Shown here: positions 1 through 12,696 of the stretch, one piece after another
Numbering within the stretch: the first letter of the stretch is position 1
How the letters are laid out: each line of letters opens with the position of its first letter
Source: Astropecten irregularis
Taxonomy: Eukaryota; Echinodermata; Asteroidea; Paxillosida; Astropectinidae
Assembly (NCBI GenBank): GCA_963971285.1
Contig: OZ020246.1
Location: forward strand, 18,893,217-18,957,216
Direction: 5' to 3'
Length of the DNA: 64,000 nucleotides
Program-made: the position numbers and the translations under genes
The notes under the pieces: generated by a model
The model's input: the letters and a program-made list of their open reading frames with translations, nothing else
The model's database searches: none
Told to the model about the DNA's origin: nothing

Positions 1-219
1 TCAAATGCACGTCGTCGATTTGAGTCGCATGGCAAACGTGACAGTTCACAAAATTTGCCCATTGGGAATGAGCAAGCGGTCAGTGCGCAGACGACAAAAA
101 CAATTGCTCATGGTAGAGGGTTAAAACATGGAGGGGACAATCGACATTATGTCCCCCACTTCCAAAATCATGGGGGGGACGTGTCCCCCCTGTCCCCCCC
201 GGGATTTCCGCCCATGCAT

Positions 220-512
220 ATTTACATATAACTTATAAAGAGTGAGGGTAGAAACATACCGTTAACATTGTTCTGCCTGAAATGCTGTATTTTTCCAGTA
301 AAACCAACGACCAAAAACAGTTTTTATCTCAGGAAGATCAACAACTCCTGTGAAAAGATTTTAAAATACCGTGCCTTGGGCGTTTTTCACTGTTTTTCTC
401 AAAAAGTGGGCACCGTATGGGACTGGAAATCTCATGACTGTTACTGTATCTTCCTTGATATTTTTGCACATGAATCTAACATTTCTTTGACAAAAACCAA
501 GTATGATACTAC
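220..512 (+). mobile_element. TTAA-family foldback element A, truncated copy
   Basis: Matches the body of the complete copy at 41926-42285 (motifs GTAGAAACATACCGTTAA, TGCCTGAAATGCTGTATT, GTGGGCACCGTATGGGACTG, CAAGTATGATACTACCT). It lacks the left terminus. No coding capacity. Confidence 0.75.
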
Positions 513-1734
513 CTATAATAGCGGCAAATGAATTGAACAGTACGGGAATATCATGCACGTATAATAGCTGCATTAGCCGTCGTGATGTCCGCAGGGCTAT
601 ATTTGGATCAATATAAAATTATTTTATGTTGGCCAGCTGCCTCAGTTCAAAATACCTATAATTATACTGGTTATGGATTGTAAGGGACTCATACCGCCAA
701 AGGTCATGGTTGATCATTTAAAATACGTATCTACTGTAACCATGGTGATCAAATGGAAAAACAACAACCCATGCGCAAACAACAAAATTGTAACATAACG
801 GTATAGTCAGTATATATCATTATAATGTACAAACAAAAATAAATTTTCAAGGCCAATTAACAATGTGCAATAATGGGGGAGTTTGCATTCAGAATGAAAT
901 TCAAGAATACAATATTGTAGCATTTCATACTGGGAGCGTTGGTTTCAATAATATAAAAAAAATTGAGATAATGTAAGAGTCAACGCGCTCACTTGAAAGT
1001 AATTGCAATATTATGCCTATAAATTTGCAACAAAAATGCAGAAATACAGACAGATGTAGTGGACTATTTGAATAATAATTAGATCATTAGATGAAAACAT
1101 ACATCTGTCCTGAACATACCTAGCCTGTAAGGCTATATACATGAATTGAAGCACATTATATTACCAGGTAGAGTGCAATGTAGTGGTCAGGGACGATTGT
1201 TCTATACGGTGTTACACAACCGCTACATTTAAAAACATGTGACATAAGTAGAACGCAAACATGCTATCAACAAAAATAAAACCGCCTTTAGACTACGTCA
1301 GCACATGCAGCAGTGTTAATATTATAAATGTTTGATACATAGACAAGCCCATTCCATCAGTACCGTTCATGGAAAAGTATAGGTGTGTGTAACGTTATAC
1401 CATTCGTGCACTTTCAAGTTTTTTGAAGTTTTTTTCTCGAGGCGACTTTTCAAAGGAATGTATATACCCTTTCGGGAAATAGCTAGGAGTTGAAAATCAA
1501 AACGTGCAATTTCAATGATGTCAAGTCCTAAACTGAGTCGCAATCATGAGGAAGGTGGGCCTGAACAGATTATCGGGCCGTCAAATTAATGATGCATGGC
1601 TAGCATGAATTTGGGCACGGCCTCCAATTCTTCGTTTGAAAAACTGTCGTGAATTTTGTACACAGATTGGTATCCACGTTGTTTATGTTATTAATCGGTT
1701 TATTGGTGGTTTTTATCATTTTGCAAACCGTTAG
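513..1734. other. No recognised feature
   Basis: AT-rich sequence with no convincing exon. It must be intronic or upstream of the CUB gene, because the exon at 1735 begins inside a codon. Confidence 0.5.
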
Positions 1735-4700
1735 TTCTGATGCCTGGAGAGACCTGTGGTTACATCGTGGATAATGGCGATCAGTTCAAGGTGGTGTCAC
1801 AGCAGATTCCTCAGAATAAAACTCACAAGACGTCCTACCTTCCCAACGTCAGCTGTACGATCATCTTCCGTACAGACCCCGGCAAGCGCAACTTCTTGAG
1901 ACTCTCCCAATTTGAGGTAATTATGAACAATATCTTTAGAGAGAGGATAATAGTAGCAGTAAGTCCGGAAGTATATAGTATTGTGAGGGTGTTTGAGAAA
2001 TGCACGATGAGACAGCTCGCGCCATGATTGTTTGAAAAACAAACGGATGGGTTATTCATAGAGCGTTTACGAAACGGAGGCTCAGGCTTCGTCTCAGGCT
2101 CCGGCTTCATTTCGTGAATCCATTCTGAAATAACTGGTATCAAAATAGAGGCTTTTGGCTGCGGTTCGAAAGTAGATTCTCTTGTTTGAAAAGGAAAACA
2201 GAGCTTCAGCTTCAATGAAAAACCACAACCTATATTTTCAGCATAATTAGGGGCCTATGGATGTCAGAGCTGGAGCCTGAGTCTGAGCATGAGCCTCCGT
2301 TTCGTAAACTCCCTTAATTACCCTTGAATTGGAACATGGAGTTAGCGCTGCTGTATGTTTACCAGAGCGCCCGCCCTCTTCTGTTTAAAACCAAGGGGTT
2401 TGACCGTGTCCCAAATCTCTGGCTGCGGCTGCAAATCACATACGCTCCTATGGCAGCCACTAGCCAGTCACTGCAGCCGTTTCATAGACGTGTGCGTTAT
2501 TTGCGATCGCGGACTTATATTTCCTTGATTTGCGGCCGAGGAAAATCCCATTAGACATTGACTGCGCATACCTAAAATAATAGCACTGCACAAGTTTCTT
2601 GGCACCAAGGTCTCAGAACGTTACTGGTGGTAGCTTGTATAGTAACTTTTACTAAAGAAAATTGTCCTTAAGCTTGTATCCATGGGTGTAGATCACGGGG
2701 GATGGGGGTGGGGGTACATCCCCACCCCCCAGAATTTCATTTTTTATAAGTTGAAGTACGACCCAGGTACAGGATTATACCCCAAGTCTATGAGGACTGT
2801 CTTGTCTACACTTCTGCTTGTACCAAAATGCCATGTCATACCCCGGCTGGCCGCAACGCCAGTCCGACCGCCATACAAGTAAACTGCTGCAAACTGCTCA
2901 TCAACCAAAATAGTGGCTTGAATTATATCAAATGCTTAGAGTAACGTTTCGACCCTAGCAGGATCTTTCTCAACGGGCTTATTCCAATTATTACTGATAC
3001 AGGTTGAAAGCTCACGATTCTGCACGAAAGACGGCCTGTACTTGTACGATGGAGGAAGGGTGGATGAGAACAAGTTATTATCGGCCAACCGACACGCCCT
3101 CTGCGGCACCACCCTGTCCCTCCCCAACTATTTCGTCTCTTCGGGCCACGAGGTCACGCTGAAATTTGTCACCGACGGCAGAAACAACACTTATCGCGGT
3201 TTCACCGTGCTGATCACTCCCTTTGAAGATACCGGTATGTTACCTGTGCATTAATGACAAACCAATGTAGTTTTCATTCTTTACATTTAACAAGGTTAAT
3301 GATGCCAATGGGTATAAATACAGGAATGTTCCCAGCTCTATGAGGACAGTCAGTCTTTACATTCAGAGAATTATTGCTAGCATGTGTTCATATAATGCCA
3401 TAATGACCAATGAAATGTCACATTCGCACATGTAATGACACAGCAGGATCAACATTTCTATCTCTGCAGTCGTCCAGAACAGTCAAATGTATTCATGTCA
3501 TGGGAAATGTGCTCTCGTTATATAGGCCCCTACACCTACGTCCCTGTACTTGCCATAATGACTGGTGCCAATTTCATGGAGCTGCTAAGCACAAAAAAAT
3601 ATTGCTTAGCACAAAAATGTTTTGCCCAATAAAACAAACCGCCATTAAAGGGAGCATATAGGATTTGCAAAGATGTGCGTTTCGGCTAAATTTGGTACTT
3701 AACAGAAGTGAAGGACTTAAACTTCCTTACAGATGTTGTTTCATGTACCTTATACGCTTTGTTCATCTGGATAGCAGAAATACGGCCGAAATAATCTTGC
3801 CCCCCCCCCCCGAATCCTTCACGGTTATACCGCGCTTTCGAAATGCTAAAAAAAAATCGTTCGGGCGAACGATCTTTTTAAAAGACACTAAATCTTGATT
3901 TCGTTGAAAAACCCAGCATCTGATGAACCAAGATTTCCCATGGTGACTGTTTGCACTGTTTACGAACTGTAGAGTCCATTTTCTGTCTCAAACTGAATAT
4001 TGTTTTTGGAGGCCTTGCAAATCCTGTACGCTGCCTTTAAAAATTTCCATTTGATATTCATGGTCAGCGAGCAACAGCCAAAGAAACAATCACAAGTGAT
4101 ACACAACACATGAACATTTGGTTGTTATTAAAATTATAATCCTGTTTTTAGTAAAATAGACATTTCATGGTTAGCAATTTTATTGTGCTAAGCAGGGCGT
4201 CTGGTTTCTCTGGCCTCTTTTTCTTACTGTAGATGACTGTGATAGTGGCTATATCTGTCACATGACTAAGCGATGTATTACTAAAGACGCCTTCTGTAAT
4301 AGCGAGTACCAGTGCGAGGATGGATCTGATGAACCACCAAGCTGCCATCTGCACAATACAGGTCATTGCACATTTCATGTTTAAATTTTTATTTCATATT
4401 TTATTCTAGAAAAACATTATCAATGGCTTTAGCTATTTCGTTGACGTCATTGGTGTTGTTGATGTTGTTGTTGTTGTTGTTGTTGTTGTCGGCCTTGTAT
4501 TTTTTTTTTGTGGTCATTGTTGTTGTTGATTATGTTGTTGTTGTTTATTGTTGTTATTGACATCATTGTTGTCTTCATTGTTGTTGATGATGTTGTTGTT
4601 GTTGTTGTTTATTGTTGTTATTGACATCATTGTTGTTGTTGATGTTATTGTTGTTTATTGTTGTTATTGACATCATTGTTGTCTTTGTTGTTGTTGTTGA

Positions 4701-5055
4701 TGTTATTGTTGTTTATTGTTGGTATTGACATCATTGTTGTATTCTTTGTTGTAGTTGTTGTTCAATATTGTTGTTATTGTCATCGTCGTCATTGTTCTTG
4801 TTGCTGTCATCGTTGGTTTTTTGTGGGGGGTTATCGTCATTTGTGTTGCTTATGTTGTTTATGTTTATGTTGTTGTTTCATGATGGCAAGCCTGAATTGA
4901 TAAATATTTACTCCATCATTAAATTTCGTCCAATCATGTCTGCCTCTGTAGGTTTCCGTGTCTGTCCGTGGAGCCAGTGGACATTACTCCTAACCACCTG
5001 CTGTATCATTGCTGCCATGCAATGGATACTGGCCGACACCAGGCTATTCCCTTGA
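1735..5055 (+). CDS. CUB + LDLa domain membrane-anchored protein (3' part; LDLRAD2/NETO-like)
   Basis: Four exons join in frame with GT-AG borders: 1735-1916, 3003-3234, 4233-4361 and 4952-5055 (stop TGA 5053-5055). Exons 1 and 2 encode one CUB domain, running from the first Cys in ETCGYIVDNG, through a Cys pair around NVSCTIIF and SSRFCTKDG, to HALCGTTLSL and the closing FTVLITPF strand. Exon 3 is a complete LDL-receptor class A module with six Cys and the calcium-binding CEDGSDE signature. Exon 4 gives a short hydrophobic C-terminal segment (WTLLLTTCCIIAAMQWIL) and a 7-residue tail, so the protein is either single-pass or lipid-anchored. The first exon opens with a split codon, so coding sequence must continue upstream (signal peptide and perhaps more); I could not find those exons in 1-1734. 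CUB followed by LDLa is the order in vertebrate LDLRAD2 and in the NETO proteins, but NETO has two CUBs and a long cytoplasmic tail. The orthology is therefore open; the domain calls are firm. A microsatellite and two foldback transposons lie in its introns. Confidence 0.8.
2061..2313 (+). mobile_element. Foldback element with AGGCTC-rich arms, copy 1
   Basis: Inverted ends GAGCGTTTACGAAACGGAGG and CCTCCGTTTCGTAAACTC. The body matches 33179-33409 in reverse orientation. The arms carry repeated GGCTCAGGCT hexamers. It lies in the intron that splits the CUB domain. Confidence 0.8.
2681..2835 (-). repeat. Dispersed repeat D, reverse copy 3
   Basis: CATGGGTGTAGATCACGG at the left and ATGAGGACTGTCTTGTCTAC at the right are the reverse of the D ends. 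In the intron that splits the CUB domain. Confidence 0.65.
3645..4040 (+). mobile_element. TTAA-family foldback element G in the CUB/LDLa gene
   Basis: TTAA at 3645-3648 and 4037-4040; termini AGGGAGCATATAGGATTTGC and GCAAATCCTGTACGCTGCCT. Central palindrome TCGTTCGGGCGAACGA near 3858-3873. 396 bp in the intron between the CUB and LDLa exons. Confidence 0.8.
4430..4880 (+). repeat. TTG microsatellite / TTGTTATTGACATCA minisatellite
   Basis: GTT/TTG trinucleotide runs are interleaved with repeats of a unit containing ATTGACATCATTGTTG. It lies in the intron before the last CUB/LDLa exon. Confidence 0.9.
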
Positions 5056-5997
5056 TTGTGTTCGAGTTGACAAGTGTATAGAGTACACTTTGGAGTCTGG
5101 AGCCCGCCTCCTGAAACTGATGGACGTCCTTTGCAGATATGCTTGGCGTATTAACAACATGCCCTGAGGAGGAACTCAATATAGAATCTGACTTTTCTTT
5201 TACAAGACCAATACACGCATTGAAGAACCGCATTGGTGGACGCAAAGTTATATCAATGTAAATAGTGTAGAGGCTGAATAGTGGCTGGACATTGCCACCA
5301 ATGTCACGGACACAAGCACAAAGCACGGACATCGATTGAGTCTTTGAAAATGTCATGGTTTCTATAGTTTACAGTCGCCCAGTCGTAGCTAGTTTTTCTT
5401 TATTTTCTAAACCATGGTCTACAGACAAGTTCTTGTCCTAGCTTAGAAATGTATTTGGGTGTTCAAAATGATCCTATTTGATTGTACGTAATTTTCTTTT
5501 TTGTACCTTACAAAATCTAAGAAGCACGCTTAGATATTAAGAAAAATGTAAGAAAGCCACCAGCATTATTCATGTTGCTCCTCGTGAACGCGCACTTTGA
5601 TGAAGGTGGATATGTTTTCCACGACAGTCGTAAATGTTACTTCTTGCAGGGTTAGTTCTGCTGACAATTTCCTTTCTCGTTTGTCGGTTTCCGTCGCGCC
5701 CGTTGCATAGCTTAAGCATCATGTTTCCTTGTCTTAGAGTCTGTAATATCTGGCGTTACTTTTTTTTTTACCGTCGGCGTAAAAATACTTTTATCAAGAG
5801 CTGGTATTGAAAATCATCATCGAGCCTACAAGGGCTAATTAGGTGACATCCGTCTGAATTTCTTAACAAAGTGTAACATCGCAATCTACGTTGTTATGTC
5901 GATATTAACAAAGTATTGATGTAAAAATACGAATTATAGGTTTAATAGTATAGTGTATTTGAGCATTTGCACTGCGAAAATGCTTATATAATGATCA
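5056..5997. other. Presumed 3' UTR/flank of the CUB gene; nothing else seen
   Basis: A TTTTTTTTT run near 5761 and scattered short palindromes. No gene, tRNA or complete transposon recognised. Confidence 0.45.
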
Positions 5998-6243
5998 GGA
6001 ACCAATTTCATAGAGCTGCTTAAGCACACAAAATGCTGAAGCATGAAAAGTCTTCCTTGATCTAACAGGATTGCCAACGAAATGTTCAAATGATATTTGC
6101 TGCTTTTGACTTGTACTCGGTCATTGTTTGCTGAGCATGATGTTCAAGAGGAGTTTTGGCTGGCATACTGTTTTTTATTTACGAAGGGTTTTGGTGCTTA
6201 AGCAAATTTTGGTGTTTATAAGCAGCTCTATGAAATTGGCCCC
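5998..6243 (+). mobile_element. Foldback element C (CCAATTTCATAGAGCTGCTT ends), complete
   Basis: Left end CCAATTTCATAGAGCTGCTT and right end AGCAGCTCTATGAAATTGGC form inverted repeats. The inner region contains TGCTGAGCATGATGTTCAAG. 246 bp, non-coding. Confidence 0.82.
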
Positions 6244-6535
6244 TTGGGAGGACGAGGAGCTCCTGGCGATATTATGCCGCATGGGGGCGCTGTCTTCGAG
6301 TTGTCTGTGGAATCCTGACGAGACATCTGGAGACTGGTGGTGTGATTGAAGGAGATTTTAGAAGGTCGCCAGGTCGTCATAGCAACAGCTTGTGACACTA
6401 TGAGGTGTTTCCTCCAAAAGAAACAAAAACGGGCCAGTCTAAAGCGAGGCTTGTGGATTTGACTATCTCCTTTATGAAGAGAAACTGGCTGAATGTTTTG
6501 TGCCATGTGGCGGCAGATCCATTTAAATATACAGT

Positions 6536-6690
6536 AGCGTAGACACGTCCTCAGACCAGGGGGTATGATCCTGTAGCTGGGTCGTACTCCATAATACGTG
6601 TGTGCACAAATACATGTATTATATACAAAATGAAAACCTGGGGGCGTACCCCTACCCCCCCCCCCCCTCCTCCCCCGTGATCTACGCCCA
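6536..6690 (+). repeat. Dispersed repeat D, copy 1
   Basis: GCGTAGACACGTCCTCAG at the left, AAAATGAAAACCTGGG in the middle and GTGATCTACGCCCATG at the right. Matches 20246-20435 and, in reverse, 2681-2835. Confidence 0.7.
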
Positions 6691-9354
6691 TGTAAATAGA
6701 AGTACATGTAATTACACAAACGATTTTTTTCTTTATTATTATGAAAATTTCATCTTATTTGAGAGTGATGTATATTGTTTATTATGAACTGACCACGGAA
6801 AAGAAAACTCCCGATTTGTTGGATATTTTTTTGATAGTTGGAAGAAACATAACTGAGATTTTATTGGTACAAATGAAAATATGGAAAAGGTGGGAAAAAA
6901 GTGGAGAACGAAACGAGTTTCGTAGTATATAGATATCTGTTATTATATTTATATAAATATGCATGTATGATATGATATAATTCATTGCCAATTATTTTAA
7001 AAACCTACTATTTCTTATTTTGCAGACACTGTAGATTCAAACTACTAAATGCACATTTTGAGATAATTTGAAAAAATAAGACATTTTGTATTTTTGTTAG
7101 TTCATTGAACGTGTGATTGGTGCTTGTAAGTTGGCCCGATGATGCTGATGGCTATGTGCAAACTAAAGACTTATAACAAAAGGAACAACAATAGGGTCCA
7201 TAATTGTTTTTTAAAGGTCCCTAGTTGCGAGGTATATTTCCGAAGTCCAAACAGTTGAGGACAAGAAGAGTACGAATGCAGGCAATAATTACACAGTGTG
7301 TATGAGCCTGAAAGTGCCAGGATGCATAGCGCCACCAGCGGTAAAAAAAGTATAGTCTGGTTCCCAGACCAAGAATCTCTGAGGTGAAATCAGTCCGCGG
7401 AGCTCATTATTTGTTGTAAATCTTTTTTATAAAATCATTAGCTGGGCCCTACTATGGGTCACATGACAAAACATTCAGTCGTGAAGCAGCCAGCGGCTCG
7501 ACCTCCGTCGTAAATGAAATGCCGGAATCCTCGCCAGTTTTTTTGTTACATTTTTTTAAAGTGCTGGAAATCCTTTCATCCGAGAAAAAAAAATCTCACA
7601 TGTGATTCGTTTCCTCCAAATAAGAAGAGAAATGAAATTGCACAGATGTAAAGCAGACAAATAAGTTTGCACTGTTATATGATAGGTACTTGTTTGCACC
7701 AGGAATCAACTGGTGGATCCAATATCTACCGTATATTACTCTACGAGGGTGTTCAGCAATGAAAACTTTTACTCATTCCGTGATCTGTAGCTCTATTTCC
7801 GTTAAATTCTTCCCCGTACGACTTGACGTTGCACTGCCCTATACTGTACCGGTATTTTTTTTATTATTATTAAGCCTGACAGCTTTATCGACCGTCTTGA
7901 TATCGTTATAATAAGTGAAGCATTTATGACCCAGACCCATCATGCCAAAATATCATTTAATGACAACAATTCTTGCAATAAGAAAAAACATGATTTAAGA
8001 TATTAAAACAATATAGTGATTTTTGGAAAACAATAATGATTTCACAAAACGTCGTGGTTTATATAAAACTTAAATAATGAACGAGTCGCAATCACGAGCA
8101 CGACTTGAGTCAAGTCTATCGTGCGTGAAAGCAAGTGGTGATGACGTCAACAAAAAGTACACAAATTTGCGCTTCATGTCACGGACATCATATATGACGT
8201 CAGTGGTTCACGTTCGCATTATTTGCTTATTGCTCTTTAAACATCTCTATTGTGAGCACTTTGATCGACAACGCCCAAATTAAAATCAAGTTCAAAGGTA
8301 GTCTTGTTTACAAGTCTGAGATCGTTGTTACTTTTGCATGCGTCCTCCATTCCAAACCACTGATAGCTATACAGTGTAGAGGCCAGTGCTCTACGAGCTT
8401 ATTCGTCACATCCAATTGTGCGCTGCTGATGATGCAGACGCAATAATTGGGCGGCAGACTTGAATCAAGCCTAGGTTTTTCACTCGATTATGTCCTGCCA
8501 GCACAAAATCGATTTGGGGATTTCCAACTCTGTGAAACATGCCTAGACAGGCACCAGTCGGCTCAGTAGTATTATACATCATCATAATTATACAAATACT
8601 TTGTACCCATGGGCAGCAACATGAAGTGTTCAAAGTGTGTTGGGTATTAGTGGTTATTAGACTTTGTGAAGTTTAATGGTCACGAGGTAGATGGGATGGG
8701 TTGTTTTGTCACCGAGTTTGGGCTGTATTAACACACAGGCTCCAGTATTGAGTTGTTTCCATCGACTACGGACTGCACTGTGAAGAGCACTCTTGACTTG
8801 AAGCTAAAAAGGCAAGTAAAAACCACAAAAACATTAGCGAGCTGCACGATATTTCTATTTTATGGTGCAATTACCCAATTGTTGGCTTAAAACCAATGGG
8901 AATTTCTTTAGCTTTCACGCTTATCTTCGGCTGCTTCTAGCACCGTCTTCTCGGGGTGCCGCTGTGGGTTTTGAAAACAACGATTGATGAAATGTAGCAT
9001 CTACATCTATAATCCTAGAATTCGCCTCAATTAAATGTCTACCTAATCCTCATACATCTGTTATTCTCGTGCAGTTTCGTTGTTAGTATATGTGTTTCCA
9101 TATATGGAAACACATACTGAGGGATGACTGACTATACACGTATATGTAATTGGTGAATTCCGCTCGTCCAAAAAGGCAAACAAATATTGGAACTAAAACT
9201 GCATGTACCATAATTATGGTCATTAAAGGGTGGTTTGACATTGAAGGTGGATTGTTCAAAATGCCACCATAAAGTCGAAAACAGCATTGTGTTCTACCTA
9301 TACTCTAGACCAGTTGATTATTGGTTTGTGATTATTGTTTGTTACCATTAATAT
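6691..9354. other. Gene-free stretch
   Basis: AT-rich. The only open frames are short and lack splice context. A short palindrome (TATGTGTTTCCATATATGGAAACACATA) lies near 9088-9115. No transposon termini recognised. Confidence 0.45.
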
Positions 9355-9405
9355 GCCAATATTGAATATGGACAATAAGATTGATTGATTGATCATAGAT
9401 CCAAG
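9355..9405 (+). repeat. Short LINE-like tail with (GATT)n
   Basis: ATGGACAATAAGATTGATTG followed by more GATT repeats, the usual end of 5'-truncated CR1-type LINEs in invertebrates. There is no coding part. Confidence 0.4.
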
Positions 9406-9612
9406 AATTAAAACGTTATATTTTCCCAATAATTATCATTTGCCGAATCGCCGTCTATAATTAGGCCTAGTATCTTTTTTTGGTGGTAAATCCAACCTTT
9501 TGCTTCTTATCCTTTGGACCATCTTTGCCACCATCAGATCCAAAAATCAAAATGTTCGGTTTGTTTCGTTTAGGGAAACGGATCTTTTTATTACTGATTC
9601 CCGTTGAAGTTC

Positions 9613-9943
9613 TTAAATGTACAGGATTGGTAACATGGCAAAACAGAAATTTTCACAGATTTACGTATAACTTTCAGGGAATGAAGATGATGTTAGTAGA
9701 AACATACCGTTGAAATATTTCCGCCCGAAATGGTATTATCCAGAAATTACTAAAACAAAGACCGAAAACAGTTTTGATCTCGGGGTAAGATCAAAACCAT
9801 TCTTTATGCTTTATAAGAAAAATTGAGTTGGGTTTTCGCTATTTTCTTGTGACTCACAGGTTTATAATTTCATGTACATGCTGGATCAGAATAAAGTGTG
9901 AGTTATGTTATGTGACCTTTCCAATCATGTATTATACTTTTAA
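9613..9943 (+). mobile_element. TTAA-family foldback element B, copy 1
   Basis: TTAA at 9613-9616 and 9940-9943. The left end contains ACAGGATTGGTAAC and the right end CCAATCATGTATTATACTTT. A central palindrome (TTTGATCTCGGGGTAAGATC) and the segment ATTTCATGTACATGCTGGAT are shared with copies 2 and 3. 331 bp, non-coding. Confidence 0.85.
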
Positions 9944-10378
9944 TAATATGCCGTTTACGTTTGCTTTTGTTAAGGAAAATGTAAACTTTATTAGTTTATT
10001 GTTCCATAGTTGTTTACCATGCATGTAACCTTTTTTTTTTTTTTTTTTTTTTTTTAGTTTTTCGTTCTCGATTCCAAAAATGATGCTCATCATTTTATAG
10101 CATGGTATTTTGATGTTTCAATGGAATGCCCCGTCACGTTTGCAAAATGTATTGTAAACATGTAATTACAAAACTGTCGGTAGTATTATAAACAATCTCA
10201 GTAGTGTTGCTTTCGTCGGAAACACAAACGAAATAGCTGGAAGTTTGATTTAAGGGTAGAAAGTTTGCAAATTTGTTCAATTTGTCACGGCGTCTGAAAG
10301 AAGATTTTGTAGCATTTCGAGTCGTCAAGGCCCCATATTGTTTTTTTTTTTTGGTTTTTTTTTTTTGGGGGGGTTGTT

Positions 10379-10744
10379 TTAAAGGTGCAATGCAGGATTG
10401 GTAACATACCCAGACAGAAATGTTTATAGATTTACGTTTAACTTTCAGTGTATGATGATGGCGCTGGTAGAAACATAACTTTAAAATACTTCCGCTGCAT
10501 GAAATTGTGTATTATCAAGAAAGTAAACACCAAAAACATTTAGTGATCTTTACAAGGTCAAAATCCTTCTTAATGTTTTATAAGAAAAATTGAGTCGGCT
10601 TCTCGCTATTTTCTCGGGACTCAGATGTCCGATTGAACTCAAATTTGCACGGGTCGGTGTTATTTTATGTACATGCTGGATTAGACAACGTGTGAGTGCT
10701 GTTCTGCATGTGACCTTTAATAACCAATCATGTTTTATACTTAA
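10379..10744 (+). mobile_element. TTAA-family element B, copy 2
   Basis: TTAA at 10379-10382 and 10741-10744, with the same termini and body as copy 1. It contains GTCCGATTGAACTCAAATTT, a motif also found in common sea-star foldback repeats (recalled, not searched). Confidence 0.85.
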
Positions 10745-11160
10745 TAACGAAGAACACAATTTGGGGCCTGGAAGTGACGGTCGTATTCCGCAAAGTTTGA
10801 CGTTTTGGGGTCTATAGTTGTGTGGTAGTAAGGTAACCAGACTTGTCCAACTCATTTGAGTGAGGCATATAGTTGATTGATTGAATGTACCATTATATTG
10901 TTACCCACCTTTAACTTTCTGGGATAGATCAACACTGCTTGGAGAATTATTAACTTTGGTTTGACAGAGCGCCAAGCTGCGCTGTTTATTCTCAGTGAAA
11001 AGTGGCGCGGCCTGTGGCAATAATCGTTGTCAAAATGAGAAATGCCACTTATACATAATCAAAGGTCATGATGAATGGTAATATGAAGTTCCGTTTGGTT
11101 GTTATTTCTGGTATCTAAATTTCTTCGAATTAGCACTGGGCTTCAAACATCCAATTAGGG

Positions 11161-11641
11161 TGCACCCAAGTAAATAGTGCCAAAATCCGTCCGCCGAGCT
11201 CATGAATAAAAGTTAAGCACTCAATATATTCTAAATAAGAGAGTTGTGAGAGCTATGAAAATGAAGGATTGAAGAAATATGGCACTGGACCTCCTGCCTG
11301 GACTCTGGGATTCCATTTGTGACCATTTTTGATGCAATTGGGTGAGAAAGTGGGTCTATTTCAGCCGCTTTGCAGAGCCTGAGGGATGTTTTTTTTTTAA
11401 ATGGCTTCTTTGACTGGAGTGATCCATACCTTGTTTTAGGGGTGGTCAGCTGAGAATGAGTATAACTCAAAAATTCAATGGTCACCCTACCATAAAATGA
11501 AAAGAAAATGAAAGGTTACATGTTCATCATCATTTTTCTGTGCAACTTGAACAGCTGTGAGAGTTCTGTATATTTTTTAATGATTTTTGAAGTTTGAGGA
11601 TTTATCACTGTTGTCTATGGGAGTTTATTTACTTGGGTGCA
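11161..11641 (+). mobile_element. Foldback element E, copy 1
   Basis: Ends TGCACCCAAGTAAATA and TATTTACTTGGGTGCA. The body (GAGAGCTATGAAAATGAAGG, TGGCACTGGACCTCCTGCCT) recurs at 24745-25105. 481 bp. Confidence 0.78.
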
Positions 11642-12279
11642 ACATTACATACATGGAATGTTTCTGCATTCAGTATAAAAACAACAACACATTTTTCCTG
11701 CAATAATTATTGCGTTCTTACGTTTGTAAGTTTGGTTGCTAAATGTATGTTGTGCGCTATGAATCAAGGCTGTTGTTTGGTTTGTTTGACTAAACAGGAT
11801 CGAGTCAGTGAGAAGTACAGGGCGACACCGGAGTCGGATATTAACCTTGGGTGTTTCACACCGATGCACGGTCAAGAATTCCCGAGACGCTGAATGTTGT
11901 CGTCTTTTTCACGAATCGTCCTTGTTTTCATGCTTGGCTGGCGGTGTGTCGTGGCTGGTGCCGTACGGCCGTTGGTCTGCTGAGCCCCGTAACAGACGCC
12001 AGTGCATCAGAAACCGAAGACTGTTCTTGCTTGAGACTCCTTCACGTCTTTACCTGACCTACGAACTTGACTGAGGACCCGCTCAACCCAGGCCGATATT
12101 ACTTACACCAAATTGTAAGCAAACGTCATTTTTATTTTAAGGGGTGGCCTAAAATGGGCTGATCGTTGTGTCCTTCTTCTGAATTACATGTAGACCTATT
12201 TTGTTTTCTATTATCTGAAGTGACACATAATTTTGGTGGGAGCATGTAAAGTTTAGTGCTGAAATAAGGCCCCTTTACT
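11642..12279. other. Gene-free stretch upstream of ZNFX1
   Basis: GC content rises near 11800-12080, where overlapping open frames exist, but I see no splice-supported exon or known domain. A 5' exon of ZNFX1 cannot be excluded here. Confidence 0.35.
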
Positions 12280-12481
12280 CAGTGGCGTCGCTAGGGGGGG
12301 GGGGAGGGGGGCAGGGGGGGGGGCACGTGCCCCCGGGAAAACCTCGTGCCCCCCCCCCCTCGTGCCCCCCATTTGAGATTTGGGTTGGTGAAAAAAATAT
12401 AATATATATTGTAGTGCCCCCAACAATTGCTAGTGCCCCACTTGTGCCCCCCCCAGACTCAAAAGTCTGGTGACGCCACTG
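12280..12481 (+). mobile_element. hAT-like non-autonomous element
   Basis: Terminal inverted repeat CAGTGGCGTC / GACGCCACTG, flanked by CCTTTACT (12272-12279) and CCTTTATT (12482-12489), an 8-bp target duplication with one mismatch. The interior is G-runs then C-runs that can fold. 202 bp. Confidence 0.85.
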
Positions 12482-12696
12482 CCTTTATTCGACAAGGAAA
12501 ACCTGTTGACACAAGAACAAAGTCTGCTTTTAGAAATGTTGCTTGTAAAGGCTCCTCACAAGCAATTAATTCCTAGTTCGTTTTAGTCTATAATAATTAT
12601 TTCTTTTTAATAATCGTTGAGAAACGGAAGGTCTAATTTTTCACATTTTGGTTTTGTTTATTTGGTTAAATGCACCCTAACAGCTGATTTCTCCCA

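Noticed and set aside
120-215. GC-rich GGGGGGACGTGTCCCCCC segment as a regulatory site
   Set aside because: More like the interior of a decayed G-run/C-run transposon than a regulatory element; ends not identifiable.
4366-4900. Leu/Val-rich small proteins
   Set aside because: They are translations of a TTG microsatellite.
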